Below, piece after piece: positions 17,368 through 25,481 of a stretch of 64,000 nt of DNA. Positions within the stretch are counted from its first letter, which is position 1. Each line of letters begins with the position of its first letter. Below the pieces are notes generated by a model. That model saw only the letters and a program-made list of their open reading frames with translations. It was not told the DNA's origin and searched no databases. A program made the translations under genes and the position numbers. The stretch is from Leptofilum sp965223525 (GTDB taxonomy: Bacteria; Chloroflexota; Anaerolineae; Promineifilales; Promineifilaceae), in contig NZ_OZ245005.1 in NCBI RefSeq assembly GCF_965223525.1, forward strand, positions 248,001-312,000, in the 5' to 3' direction.

Positions 17368-17395
17368 TTGTGACAATAAACCGTCACAATTGTGA
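17368..17395. promoter_or_regulatory. Inverted-repeat operator upstream of hemH
   Basis: TTGTGAC (17368-17374), 8 bases, GTCACAA (17383-17389), overlapping a perfect 12-bp palindrome TCACAATTGTGA (17384-17395). It lies 22-50 bases before the hemH start. The half-site GTGACAA recurs upstream of other genes in the window. Confidence 0.5.
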
Positions 17396-17748
17396 TTAAT
17401 TCTATGCAAATCTACCCATTTTTGGCTATTCTACTCAGAGTAAAAGGAGGCGTCAACCACAATTAGAAACAAAGGAGGAATGTCATAAATTCCACATGAC
17501 CATGATAGTAAACAGGCTTGAATGTCTAAAAAGAGCACAGTGTTCCCTGAAGTTCGGCCTCATCATATAGGGTTAAGATCACTCTTACTGGAACATGGAA
17601 AAGCTTGAGAGATATTGCATATTCCTTTAAACTATTTTGAAGGAATTTTCTCTTTTTGTTAGTTAGACAACACTCAAAACAGAATTCAATTTTTCAACAA
17701 CTGACTATATCCTCAATAAGGTAATAGATTCTTGACGGATGATTGAAG
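17396..17748. other. AT-rich gap before the two-ORF island; no gene supported
   Basis: About 350 bases with clearly lower GC than the surroundings and no ACGGCCGT. Two SD-like runs (AAAAGGAGG near 17442 and AAAGGAGGAATG near 17472) lead to no ORF. A 28-codon ORF at 17522-17608 has no ribosome site and is not supported. It may be the edge of the island or gene debris. Confidence 0.5.
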
Positions 17749-18825
17749 ATGAATGTAACCAACACACAAGAAGTATTGAATTTAATTGATACTGCTCTAA
17801 GAAATAATAACCCACAGCAAATAGGAGAAGCCCTAGCAACGCTATCTAAATTAGAACCAGATAGATGGATAACGCTTCTTCATATAAATAATATTATCCC
17901 TGATGCCGATCAAAGAAACACAGAGTTAGCAGAGATTTTACCAATATTATTAGAAGGCCTGGCTTACGCAATGGCGGAACCAGGGTTTCCACTTGACGGT
18001 TTTACAAATCTTCTTTATCCCTTGCTTACACTAAATATTTCATTTTCATCAATTTCCAAAAGTCTTAACAGCCTGAATGTATGGGAAAAACCTGTCATTA
18101 ATCTAATCGCTCGTATTGTAGGATTTCTAGAAGATCAAACTGACATTGCATTGGATCGGTCCAGCAAAATAACCGGCAAGAATGGATATCATGACACTAG
18201 ATTTCTTTTAAGCGATGAAATAGATACGGTTTTTAATGGTCCAATGACGAATGTCGTAGCAGGATATGAAGAACACTGTGAAAATCTTCAACTCATCTTG
18301 GCGTATTCGATCTATCGGTACCGCACAGATTATTGGGGAGAAATCAAGATAAATAGAACTCCTTATGAAGATATCGAATTTTCCAAATTAGTCACCCTTG
18401 CAAGCATATGGAGAAGATACAAAGATCTGTGGGCAAAAACAAAATACTTTGGCTGGCGCGCAATCAAAATAAAGGGTATGGAAAATGAAATTCTGTTTAT
18501 TCCCAAAGATGAAGAAGAGCAAATCCGATTTGAGATTGGGGGCATTCGAGCCCAATTTATTTTTGCAGAAATTTCAAGTTTCAGTTTATCAGCTGGCTTA
18601 GACCAATCTTTTAGCGACAACTATGACATTTTAAGCAAACTTGCTAATAACATAAACCTACCCAAAGTTGGCAAGCCGTGGAAGATCGAGCTTGACTCAC
18701 AGATCTTCAAGAAAGTGACAAGTAACCTTTGGGATAAATTTTATTGGGAGACTATTTTTCAAATTGCCTATTTTCAAAAAATCATTGATTTAGTTCAAGT
18801 TGGGAGCAGAAAAAAACATATATAG
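17749..18825 (+). CDS. Unknown protein, first part of an AT-rich island
   Basis: A 358-residue, mostly helical, soluble protein with no motif I recognise. It contains hydrophobic helices near 55-120, a charged middle, and aromatic-rich stretches (YRTDYWGE, WRRYKDLWAKTKYFGWRA). There is no signal peptide or TM segment of note. The ATG at 17749 is the likely start; a TTG at 17743 is the alternative, and neither has a clear SD. Codon use is AT-rich, unlike the neighbours, and no ACGGCCGT occurs, so recent transfer is likely. Its TAG stop is the only stop between it and the next ORF in the same frame, so the two could once have been one protein. Confidence 0.65.
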   Translation: MNVTNTQEVLNLIDTALRNNNPQQIGEALATLSKLEPDRWITLLHINNIIPDADQRNTELAEILPILLEGLAYAMAEPGFPLDGFTNLLYPLLTLNISFSSISKSLNSLNVWEKPVINLIARIVGFLEDQTDIALDRSSKITGKNGYHDTRFLLSDEIDTVFNGPMTNVVAGYEEHCENLQLILAYSIYRYRTDYWGEIKINRTPYEDIEFSKLVTLASIWRRYKDLWAKTKYFGWRAIKIKGMENEILFIPKDEEEQIRFEIGGIRAQFIFAEISSFSLSAGLDQSFSDNYDILSKLANNINLPKVGKPWKIELDSQIFKKVTSNLWDKFYWETIFQIAYFQKIIDLVQVGSRKKHI

Positions 18826-18843
18826 TGGGCAGTTTATTGGAAT

Positions 18844-19962
18844 TTGATCAGCGTACTAAGAATAATTGCTACAGTTTTACATATGCATTTAAGAGCCAAA
18901 TTTCCAAATTTTGATACACAATCACCATTGCAAAAAATAATACTAATTGAAGCTATCGCACTTGCAGATTTCCTCTCTCAAAACACAGAATATGATAGTG
19001 AAATCTGTGCAACATTCATTGATTTGATTACCTTCAACCCTAAATTGCGATACATTGAGATTTGGGATACTCCGCTTATTAAAGCGGGCAAAGGTCTTTT
19101 ATTCCTATCACCAGCCTTAATTTCTAATGGCAATCCAGTGCGTGCTGCTGAAAATTTCATATCGGAATGGAATGCACCTCTCTTTGACAAGCGGGGAAAG
19201 GTACTTGAGCAGGATCTATTCGAGTACCTATTGAATATACCCAAACTCAAAGTTCAACAAAATGTTAAGTTTATAAGTAATGAATCTCAAGAAATCGAAT
19301 GTGATTTGGTTATATGGTGGGAAAAAACCCTCATATTAATCGAGGTCAAATGTAGAAAGTCAATATATTATCCATACGATGCCTTTCAAGCAAAACAACA
19401 AATTCAAAAGGCCATTGACCAGTTAGTTACACGTAAAGCTGCTATTTTGAATAACTGGGCTACTTTTAGCAATGCTGCATGCGACTTACTATTGCCGGAA
19501 GAAGTTGCCAACGATATAAAGTTAATCGCGGTCACAAACAACCCGCATTTCACTGGATGGCATGTAAATGATGTAATCGTAACAGACATATTTTGTCTCA
19601 AACGCTACTTTTCCAAAAACGAGATAGAAGCTTTTGTCGAAGGAGAAGCCATTGCGACAGTTGGACATATCAGAAGCTCTGAAAAGCCAACAGTCAAAGA
19701 TCTTGTTTCGTACCTCAAGAATCCTCCCCAAGTACAAGTAGTGCGAAATGGTTTAAAAATAGACCCGTTACTTATACCAGTCGTTAAGGAAACAGACCCA
19801 ACAATATATTCATTCCATATGAGCTATTCACCAGAGAGTTACGATTTGGGTGTAACAAGAAAAAAACTCACATCTGCCTCAGATAAAAAAGTGCGGCGAA
19901 ATGATCCTTGTCCCTGTGGTAGTGGGCTAAAATACAAAAAGTGTTGCGCTTCTAAAAAATAA
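18844..19962 (+). CDS. PD-(D/E)XK nuclease-like protein with C-terminal SEC-C zinc motif
   Basis: Up to 372 residues if read from a TTG at 18844; an ATG at 18883 is also possible and neither has a good SD. The middle holds a likely PD-(D/E)XK nuclease core: Glu122 in VLEQDLFEYL, Asp154 in ECDLVIWW, and the EVK of ILIEVKC (167-169), then a helix with QQIQKAIDQL. The C-terminus is a SEC-C motif (RRNDPCPCGSGLKYKKCC), a zinc-binding tail seen on SecA and on many nucleases and defence proteins. It continues the frame of the preceding ORF past a single TAG, so it may be the nuclease half of one 730-740 residue protein. DNA or RNA cleavage is inferred; a defence role is possible but unproven. Confidence 0.7.
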   Translation: MISVLRIIATVLHMHLRAKFPNFDTQSPLQKIILIEAIALADFLSQNTEYDSEICATFIDLITFNPKLRYIEIWDTPLIKAGKGLLFLSPALISNGNPVRAAENFISEWNAPLFDKRGKVLEQDLFEYLLNIPKLKVQQNVKFISNESQEIECDLVIWWEKTLILIEVKCRKSIYYPYDAFQAKQQIQKAIDQLVTRKAAILNNWATFSNAACDLLLPEEVANDIKLIAVTNNPHFTGWHVNDVIVTDIFCLKRYFSKNEIEAFVEGEAIATVGHIRSSEKPTVKDLVSYLKNPPQVQVVRNGLKIDPLLIPVVKETDPTIYSFHMSYSPESYDLGVTRKKLTSASDKKVRRNDPCPCGSGLKYKKCCASKK

Positions 19963-19966
19963 ATTT

Positions 19967-21166
19967 TTAGAAACCATTACTAAGTAAGGTCTGGAAAAAC
20001 ACGGCCGTTTCCGCCGCAATCTTCTCCCAGCTAAACTGATCCGCTAACTTAGCCGCCCCATGCCCTAATTTTTCTCGCAATTCTTCGTCGTTGGTGAGGG
20101 TTTGAACGGCCGTTGCCAATGACCCCACACCTCCCACAGGCACCAAGTAGCAAGTTTCGCCGGATTGCAGCTGCGGCGTCGGTGTCGTGGGCGTGGTGGT
20201 GATGAGCGGACGGCCGTGTGCCAACGCCGCCATCAGCGTACCGCGCCGCAGGGAGGCACCATCCCGGTACGGCATCACCAGCATGTCTGCCGCCTGCAAG
20301 TGGGCCGACACCCGCGCATCGCTTAAAAAGCCAGTCCAATGCACCCGCTCATTTAGCCCCAGGCTCTCAATTTGCCTCCGCAGGCCGTCTAAAAATGCCT
20401 GGTTGTTGGCATTGTCGCTAGCACCAGTTTGCCCGCCGATGAAGATGAGATGGAAACGGCCATCTAGCTGCGCCAACGCCTCAATTAACACATCCGCCCC
20501 TTTGCTCTCATTCAAAAATCCAAAATAGCCCAACAACACAGCCGGAGGTTTAAGCCCCAGGCGACTGCGAATTTCGTCAATTTCGATGTGGTTGGTGGTG
20601 TGGGCGGTGATGTTACTGCCGATAGGAATGTTTACGACAGGAGATTGGAGATTGGAGATTAGAGATTGGTGGTCGGCGGGGTTGGTGGTGATGACGCCAT
20701 TTGCTGAGCGTGCCAGGAAGTTTACGGCCGTTTGCCGCAGCCGCCCAGCTTTGGGGAACAAGTAAGGTACCCGAAGATCGTGGAAAGTAACGGCCGTTTT
20801 CGCCACATTTTTCAGCCGCCAGGGAAGAAAATTAATCGCCGCGCTGTTCATATTGTAAGCTGCTGGCTGGTATTGGATGTTCACCACATCCAGCTCATGT
20901 CGCAGCACAATATCGGCAATGACGGCCAGCGATGGCCAGCGCCAGCGGTTCAGCCGAGGATGCAGCTGGGCAAAGTCAATGGCAATTGGTTCCAGAGCCG
21001 AGGTGAATGTACGTGGTGCGTCTGGCGGACGGGCTTCCCGGCTGGTGATGATGTGGACGGTGTGACCCAGTTGGTGCAATGCTTTGGCCAATTCGGCCGT
21101 AAATGCCCCCACACCCCCCTCCATCGGTGGGAATTCCCCTGTTACCAACCCAATCTTCAAACCCAT
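19967..21166 (-). CDS. GT4-family glycosyltransferase
   Basis: A 399-residue cytoplasmic GT-B enzyme. The N-terminus LVTGEFPPMEGGVGAFTAEL is typical of GT4 acceptor domains, and the C-terminal half has GYFGFLNESKGADVLIEAL, VHWTGFLSD and MPYRDGASLRRGTLMAALAHGRP for the nucleotide-sugar donor. It would transfer a hexose in surface polysaccharide assembly. The ATG at 21166 is preferred over 21184. A short palindromic-repeat segment at 20640-20672 is read in frame as QSLISNLQSPVV at the domain junction. The sugar is unknown. Confidence 0.88.
   Translation of the reverse strand: MGLKIGLVTGEFPPMEGGVGAFTAELAKALHQLGHTVHIITSREARPPDAPRTFTSALEPIAIDFAQLHPRLNRWRWPSLAVIADIVLRHELDVVNIQYQPAAYNMNSAAINFLPWRLKNVAKTAVTFHDLRVPYLFPKAGRLRQTAVNFLARSANGVITTNPADHQSLISNLQSPVVNIPIGSNITAHTTNHIEIDEIRSRLGLKPPAVLLGYFGFLNESKGADVLIEALAQLDGRFHLIFIGGQTGASDNANNQAFLDGLRRQIESLGLNERVHWTGFLSDARVSAHLQAADMLVMPYRDGASLRRGTLMAALAHGRPLITTTPTTPTPQLQSGETCYLVPVGGVGSLATAVQTLTNDEELREKLGHGAAKLADQFSWEKIAAETAVFFQTLLSNGF
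20640..20672. repeat. Half-copy of the GGAGATT element inside the GT4 gene
   Basis: AGGAGATTGGAGATTGGAGATTAGAGATTGG, tandem GGAGATT units of the same family as 13338-13398 and 34283-34337. Confidence 0.65.
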
Positions 21167-21185
21167 ATTTCTGTATAAAATCAAA

Positions 21186-21236
21186 AATTACGCAAATTCA
21201 ACAGATAAAAAATCTGAGCAATCTGCGTAATCTTTG
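21186..21236. repeat. ATTACGCA..TGCGTAAT inverted repeat
   Basis: ATTACGCAAATTCAACAGAT and ATCTGAGCAATCTGCGTAAT around AAAAA. AGATTACGCAGATT-like sequence is also present near 33553 and 51211. Confidence 0.5.
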
Positions 21237-21270
21237 AAAAACAATCAAAAATAGAAACAATAGTAGCCGT

Positions 21271-21615
21271 TTAGAACAGTTCGTAATGCTCAATGGGGTG
21301 GCCGCGCCAGCGCAATAGAGAGAGTGCATAAGTGCGGCGCAGTGAGACAAAGTCTGCTTTTTTGTAAAGCTGCCCTTTGCCTTCAGGCGAGGGCAGCTTG
21401 CCGTCTACCACGCTCATCAACGCTTTGTCACTCAGAGCGTTAAGGCTCAACAGATCTTTATGGAAGGCGGCTGGCACTTTACTGAGCGAAGGGGGCATAC
21501 CGCTTTTAATACATTGCACGACGACCTCTTCGATGGGCCACTTACAGGCATCGGCAATTTGCTTCAGTAAATTGTAATCTGTGGCTGATAATTCCAGCGT
21601 AACCTTCTTTTTCAT
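21271..21615 (-). CDS. Small protein of unknown function, possible RHH-like N-terminus
   Basis: A 114-residue soluble basic protein. The N-terminus KKKVTLELSATDYNLLKQIADA reads like a beta strand followed by a helix, as in ribbon-helix-helix DNA-binding proteins and antitoxins, and a second helix follows at WPIEEVVVQCI. The C-terminal half (SLRRTYALSLLRWRGHPI) is not recognised. No toxin partner is next to it. It lies 22 bases downstream of the GT2 gene in the same direction, so it may be co-transcribed. The role is unknown. Confidence 0.6.
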   Translation of the reverse strand: MKKKVTLELSATDYNLLKQIADACKWPIEEVVVQCIKSGMPPSLSKVPAAFHKDLLSLNALSDKALMSVVDGKLPSPEGKGQLYKKADFVSLRRTYALSLLRWRGHPIEHYELF

Positions 21616-21637
21616 TCTGTCACCTCAAGAAAATGTT

Positions 21638-22573
21638 TCAATACCCTGCTGGTCGTAGCCCAGAACGTAAAACCATCCAGTAGGCTTTTACCCGCTGCCA
21701 GCGCAACTGCCGTTTATGCCCCACTGCTCCCTTAATGGCCTCCAAACTTAACTGCCAACCATAGCTTGCCAATAAAAACAGTCGCAAAATTGTTGCCGCA
21801 AAACGGCCGTGATATTTGCGAAAGTAGCGTAATTTGGCGCGATTAAAGTTGATGTGTCGGTGCGTTACCGCCTGCTCGCTGCTCTTGCCAGATAGGTGTG
21901 TTACTTGCACTTGCGGATAGTATACCACTTGCCAGCCCGCTTCGTGAATCCTACGACAGTAATCTAGCTCTTCGGAGTACATGAAGTAGGCTTCATCTAG
22001 GCCGCCCACTTGCTGAACCACCTCTTGCCGCGTTAGCAAACAAGCGCCCATCACCCAATCTACAACGGCCGTTTCCGCATCACCAACATCTCGCACATAA
22101 TAATCATCTAAAACAGATTGCGGCGCATATGGTTGCAACCAGGTACTCTCAAAAAAGGCGGTACGCAGCGTGGGAAAGCGGCGGCGGGACGATTGCACCG
22201 TGCCGTCCTCATTCAACAGTTGCGGCCCCACCACGCCCACCTGCGGATTTTGCTCCAGGTAAGTCACCATCTTGGCCAGCGCATCCTCGTGAACAATGGT
22301 GTCGGGGTTGAGGAGAAGGATGGTACGGCCGTTAGCCCGTTCCAGCCCCAAATTATTCCCACGCGGAAAGCCAACATTCTGCTGGCAAGCAACCAATTCA
22401 ACCTGTGGAAACTTTTCCGCCACTATCTCTGGGCTGCCATCCGACGAAGCACTATCTACCACAATGATTTGTAACGTCAGCCCCGTCTGCGCCAGCACAG
22501 AGCGCAGGCAATTTGCCAGCAACGCCCGCACGTTCCAGCTAACAATGATGATCGACAAGTCGGGTTTGGTCAT
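21638..22573 (-). CDS. GT2-family glycosyltransferase (rhamnosyltransferase-like)
   Basis: A 311-residue GT-A enzyme. It shows LSIIIVSWNVRALLANCLRS at the N-terminus, VVDSASSDGS, the metal-binding LLNPDTIV (DxD-type), and GACLLTRQEVVQQVGGLDEAYFMYSEELDYCRRI near residue 170-205. This is the WbbL-like arrangement that adds rhamnose or another deoxysugar to surface glycan. Three ACGGCCGT octamers are present. It neighbours the small 114-residue gene and lies between other glycan genes. The substrate is inferred from family only. Confidence 0.87.
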   Translation of the reverse strand: MTKPDLSIIIVSWNVRALLANCLRSVLAQTGLTLQIIVVDSASSDGSPEIVAEKFPQVELVACQQNVGFPRGNNLGLERANGRTILLLNPDTIVHEDALAKMVTYLEQNPQVGVVGPQLLNEDGTVQSSRRRFPTLRTAFFESTWLQPYAPQSVLDDYYVRDVGDAETAVVDWVMGACLLTRQEVVQQVGGLDEAYFMYSEELDYCRRIHEAGWQVVYYPQVQVTHLSGKSSEQAVTHRHINFNRAKLRYFRKYHGRFAATILRLFLLASYGWQLSLEAIKGAVGHKRQLRWQRVKAYWMVLRSGLRPAGY

Positions 22574-22645
22574 CGGTAATCCGTGAACGGTAATCGGTGA
22601 ACGGTAATCGGATACGGATTACTGTTTACTAATTACCGATTATTG
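22573..22645. repeat. GGTAATCGG repeat, overlapping the tatD 3' end
   Basis: GTGAACGGTAATCGG occurs twice in tandem and pairs with CGGATTACTGTTTACTAATTACCGATTA. The last codons and stop of tatD lie within it. Confidence 0.65.
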
Positions 22646-23408
22646 GAAAAAGCCTCCTGGCGTTTTCATTGGTTTGCTGGGCAAAGACGACCGTTTCCAC
22701 ACCACGTTCCTGTGCCAACCGTTCGGCTACATACGCGACGTAAGCCGGTTCGTTCCGCTTGCCCCGGTATGGGTGCGGCGTCAAGAACGGCGCATCTGTC
22801 TCCACCAAAATGCGGTCATCCGGCACTTTTTTAGCAATCTCGCGCAGGTCACCTGCTTTTTTGAAGGTGACAGGGCCGGTAAATCCTAAATAGTAACCAA
22901 GATCGAGGGCGGCAACGGCCGTTTCCCAATCGCCAGAAAATGAGTGCAGCACACCAGGGTTCTCACGCCCCACCAGCGGGGAGTCCGCCAACATCTGAAT
23001 TACGTCCACACTCGATTCCCGGTTGTGAATAATCACGGGTAAGTTTAATTCAGCCGCTAACTCAAGCTGCAAACCCAACGCTCGCTTCTGTACCTCCTTC
23101 GGTGATTTGTCCCAGTAATAATCCAAACCAATTTCGCCAATCGCCACCACTTTGGAATGTTGCGCTAAATCACGCAGCACGCCAATCCAGCTATCCTGCC
23201 ACCCCGCCGATGAGTTCGGATGAACACCGACGGCCGCAAAAATGCCGTTATACTTTTCTGCCAGTGCCAAAACAGTGCGGCAATTTTGCAAGTCCAGCGC
23301 AGGCACAATAATTTGCAACACGCCAGCATCCGTTGCACGCTGCACAATTGCGTCTCGGTCTGCATCAAAACGGTCAAAATCCAGATGGCAGTGGGTGTCT
23401 ATGAGCAA
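22629..23408 (-). CDS. tatD: TatD-family metal-dependent hydrolase
   Basis: A 259-residue TIM-barrel DNase/hydrolase. IDTHCHLDF at the N-terminus, AIGEIGLDYYW, PVIIHNRES, LHSFSGD and ILVETDAPFLTP give the full set of metal ligands. TatD proteins are 3'-5' exonucleases linked to DNA repair. The start chosen is the TTG at 23408, one base after the thioesterase stop, since the strand beginning IDTHCH should be near the N-terminus; the reading frame is open farther upstream but that part overlaps the thioesterase. The C-terminal Ile-Ile-Gly-Asn and stop come from a repeat element. Confidence 0.9.
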   Translation of the reverse strand: MLIDTHCHLDFDRFDADRDAIVQRATDAGVLQIIVPALDLQNCRTVLALAEKYNGIFAAVGVHPNSSAGWQDSWIGVLRDLAQHSKVVAIGEIGLDYYWDKSPKEVQKRALGLQLELAAELNLPVIIHNRESSVDVIQMLADSPLVGRENPGVLHSFSGDWETAVAALDLGYYLGFTGPVTFKKAGDLREIAKKVPDDRILVETDAPFLTPHPYRGKRNEPAYVAYVAERLAQERGVETVVFAQQTNENARRLFPIIGN

Positions 23409-23409
23409 T

Positions 23410-23871
23410 CTATTTGCCCCAATTTTCTGGCAAACGCACGGCAATCACTTCGCCCCGCACGCAAACTTCGCCTTCCGCCAGCAAATCAATTGCCACAACT
23501 ACTTTGCGCGGCTTAATTTCTCGCACCGTACCACGAAGCTCCAACTCTGGCCCCAACGGCGTGGGGCGTAAATAATCTACTTTTAGCGATCCGGTAACAA
23601 AGCGCACAGGCGGCTCAGAGTCAATATCTCGGTCTTCGGCACGGGCAGCAGCGGCAGCGGCCGTTCCCGTCCCGTGGCAATCAATCAGCGAAGCCAGCAA
23701 CCCGCCGTACACATAACCTGGCACGGCCATGTGCTCCGGGCGCGGCACAAACCGTGCCACCGACTGCTCGCCATCCCAGTAGCTTTTTATTTGCAGGCCG
23801 CTTTCGTTCAAACGGCCGCAACCATAACAGTAGCTCGTATCTTCCGGGTAATAATCCTGAAACGCTTTCAT
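23410..23871 (-). CDS. PaaI-type hotdog thioesterase
   Basis: A 153-residue hotdog-fold protein. PGYVYGGLLASLIDCHGTGTA is the central helix motif of the PaaI/4HBT thioesterases, with the usual Gly-Gly and an acidic residue, and LKVDYLRPTPLGPELELRG is the following strand. It would hydrolyse an acyl-CoA thioester in the cytoplasm. An N-terminal CYGCGRLN is common in this subgroup. It is translated just before tatD (stop one base from the TTG). The substrate is unknown. Confidence 0.85.
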   Translation of the reverse strand: MKAFQDYYPEDTSYCYGCGRLNESGLQIKSYWDGEQSVARFVPRPEHMAVPGYVYGGLLASLIDCHGTGTAAAAAARAEDRDIDSEPPVRFVTGSLKVDYLRPTPLGPELELRGTVREIKPRKVVVAIDLLAEGEVCVRGEVIAVRLPENWGK

Positions 23872-23887
23872 CTTTCACCAACAAAAA

Positions 23888-23964
23888 ACAAATCACGAAT
23901 TTATCGAATAAACGAATGACACGAATCTTTTTATAATATTCGTGTCATTCGAGAGATTCGTTCT
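23888..23964. repeat. CGAATGACACGAAT palindromic element
   Basis: ACGAATGACACGAAT and ATTCGTGTCATTCG pair across a T-rich centre (TTTTTATAAT), flanked by degenerate ATTCGT units. It fills the gap between the thioesterase and the phosphomutase. On either strand it could also fold into an RNA hairpin. Confidence 0.7.
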
Positions 23965-23982
23965 ATTCGTGGTTAAATAATT

Positions 23983-25401
23983 CTAGCGCAAACCCGCCAG
24001 CTTCATCCCATCCTCCAGGATGGCCTGCACCTTGTCCTCATAAGTCGTTTCGCAGTAAACGCGAATGACAGGCTCCGTGCCGCTAAAGCGCACCAGCAGC
24101 CAACCGCCGTCTTCCATCACAAATTGGTGGCCGTCAATCGTCACGATCTCCGTCACCTTCAAACCGCCAATGGTATCGGGGCGGGCACTGGCCACGTTGT
24201 TTTGGATTTCTGCCTTACGCTCGGCGTCAAAATAGGTGTCAATGCGGTTGTAAAAATGTGCCCCCACCTTATCAAACAAAGCCGCCAGCAGTTCCGATGG
24301 CTTCTTGCCCGTTTTCATCATCATGTCCAGCATGAACAACCCAGCCAAAATACCATCCCGCTCTGGCACATGCCCCTGGAACGCATAGCCGCCGCTCTCT
24401 TCGCCACCAATCAGCGCGTCTACTTCTACCATTTTAGGGGCGATGTATTTGAAGCCCACGCCCGTTTCATGCACAGGCACATCGTACAGCTTGCCCAGCT
24501 TGTTGAGCATTTTGGTAGTAGAGACTGTTTTAACAATGGGCCCACGTTCGCCGCGTACCTCCAGCAAGTAGTAACCCATCAGACCGTACACGCGTAGCTG
24601 ATCCATGAAGTTACCGTTTTCATCGCCAAAACCCACGCGATCCGCATCGCCGTCGTTGATGATGACTACGTCGGCTCCCGCTTCCTGGGCAAAGCTCAGA
24701 CCGTGATCTACGTTGGGCGGAATCGGTTCAGGGCGGGTCATGTAGGGGAAAATTGGGTTGCGCTCGTTGTGGACTTCTTTCACGGTGGTTTTGCCACCAG
24801 CCAGCAGCCGCGGGAACCAGCCAGCGCCGTTGCCCCACATGCAATCTACCAAAATTGTGAAGCCAGCCTCTTTAATCGCTTCGATATCTACCAGCCGATT
24901 TAGCTGGGCGATGTAGGCGGGGGCGGCGTCGAAAATCTCAACCAGCCCCTGCTTTTTGGCGGCTTCGAGCTTGGTGGTTTTTACGGCCGTAATCCCTGGT
25001 ATTTCTGCCTCAATCTTCTTCAAATCATGGGGAGGAATCGCCCCGCCATTCACATCTCGCACCTTAAAGCCGCAATCCCAAGGTGGATTATGGCTGGCGG
25101 TGATGTTAATGGCACCAGCCGCCTGCTTATCTACCACTGCGTAGGAGATGGTGGGCGTGGGGGTCGCGGTCTCGGTTAGCCAAACGTGGATACCGTTGGC
25201 CGCCATCACTTCTGCGGCCGTTGCCGCAAAAAATTCCGCCTGGAATCGCTTATCGTAGCCAATCACGACTCCCTTTTCGGCCAATCCTTCAGTGTGTAAA
25301 AAATTGGCAAACCCCTGCGTACAGCAGCGCACATTGTCAAACGTATACTCTTCAGCAATACGGCCGCGCCAGCCATCTGTTCCAAATTTAATCGTCGTCA
25401 T
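23983..25401 (-). CDS. Phosphoglucomutase/phosphomannomutase
   Basis: A 472-residue alpha-D-phosphohexomutase that interconverts hexose 1- and 6-phosphates for sugar-nucleotide synthesis. FGTDGWRGRIAEEYTF starts the first domain, INITASHNPPWDCGF holds the phosphoserine, INDGDADRVGF binds magnesium, GGEESGG is the sugar loop, and VRFSGTEPVIRVYCE binds phosphate. The ATG at 25401 has a clear AGGAG ribosome site; an upstream start 14 codons earlier lies in a repeat. It follows gmd in the same direction, which fits GDP-mannose-derived sugars, but the hexose preference cannot be read from the sequence. Confidence 0.92.
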   Translation of the reverse strand: MTTIKFGTDGWRGRIAEEYTFDNVRCCTQGFANFLHTEGLAEKGVVIGYDKRFQAEFFAATAAEVMAANGIHVWLTETATPTPTISYAVVDKQAAGAINITASHNPPWDCGFKVRDVNGGAIPPHDLKKIEAEIPGITAVKTTKLEAAKKQGLVEIFDAAPAYIAQLNRLVDIEAIKEAGFTILVDCMWGNGAGWFPRLLAGGKTTVKEVHNERNPIFPYMTRPEPIPPNVDHGLSFAQEAGADVVIINDGDADRVGFGDENGNFMDQLRVYGLMGYYLLEVRGERGPIVKTVSTTKMLNKLGKLYDVPVHETGVGFKYIAPKMVEVDALIGGEESGGYAFQGHVPERDGILAGLFMLDMMMKTGKKPSELLAALFDKVGAHFYNRIDTYFDAERKAEIQNNVASARPDTIGGLKVTEIVTIDGHQFVMEDGGWLLVRFSGTEPVIRVYCETTYEDKVQAILEDGMKLAGLR

Positions 25402-25420
25402 TTTGTTCTCCTGAGTGCAA

Positions 25421-25474
25421 CCTCCCGCAGGCTTCCCATACAAGTTAGCGCTTAAGACAAACCTGCGGGAGGCT
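25421..25474. repeat. CCTCCCGCAGG inverted repeat
   Basis: AACCTCCCGCAGG (25421 area) and CCTGCGGGAGG (25464-25474) flank about 30 bases between gmd and the phosphohexomutase. It has no T-tract, so it is a repeat rather than a plain terminator. Confidence 0.6.
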
Positions 25475-25481
25475 AAATTTA

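Noticed and set aside
17368..17395. CRP or Rex site upstream of hemH
   Set aside because: The spacing between TGTGA and TCACA is 10 bases, not 6 as for CRP, and the TTGTGA-TCACAA distance is longer than in Rex boxes. Kept only as a generic operator.
17522..17608. 28-codon ORF in the gap before the island
   Set aside because: No ribosome site, no homology I recognise and AT-rich context; not enough to call a gene.
22573..25474. CRISPR array among the intergenic repeats
   Set aside because: The repeats are palindromes of different families with irregular spacing; there are no regular repeat-spacer units and no cas gene.
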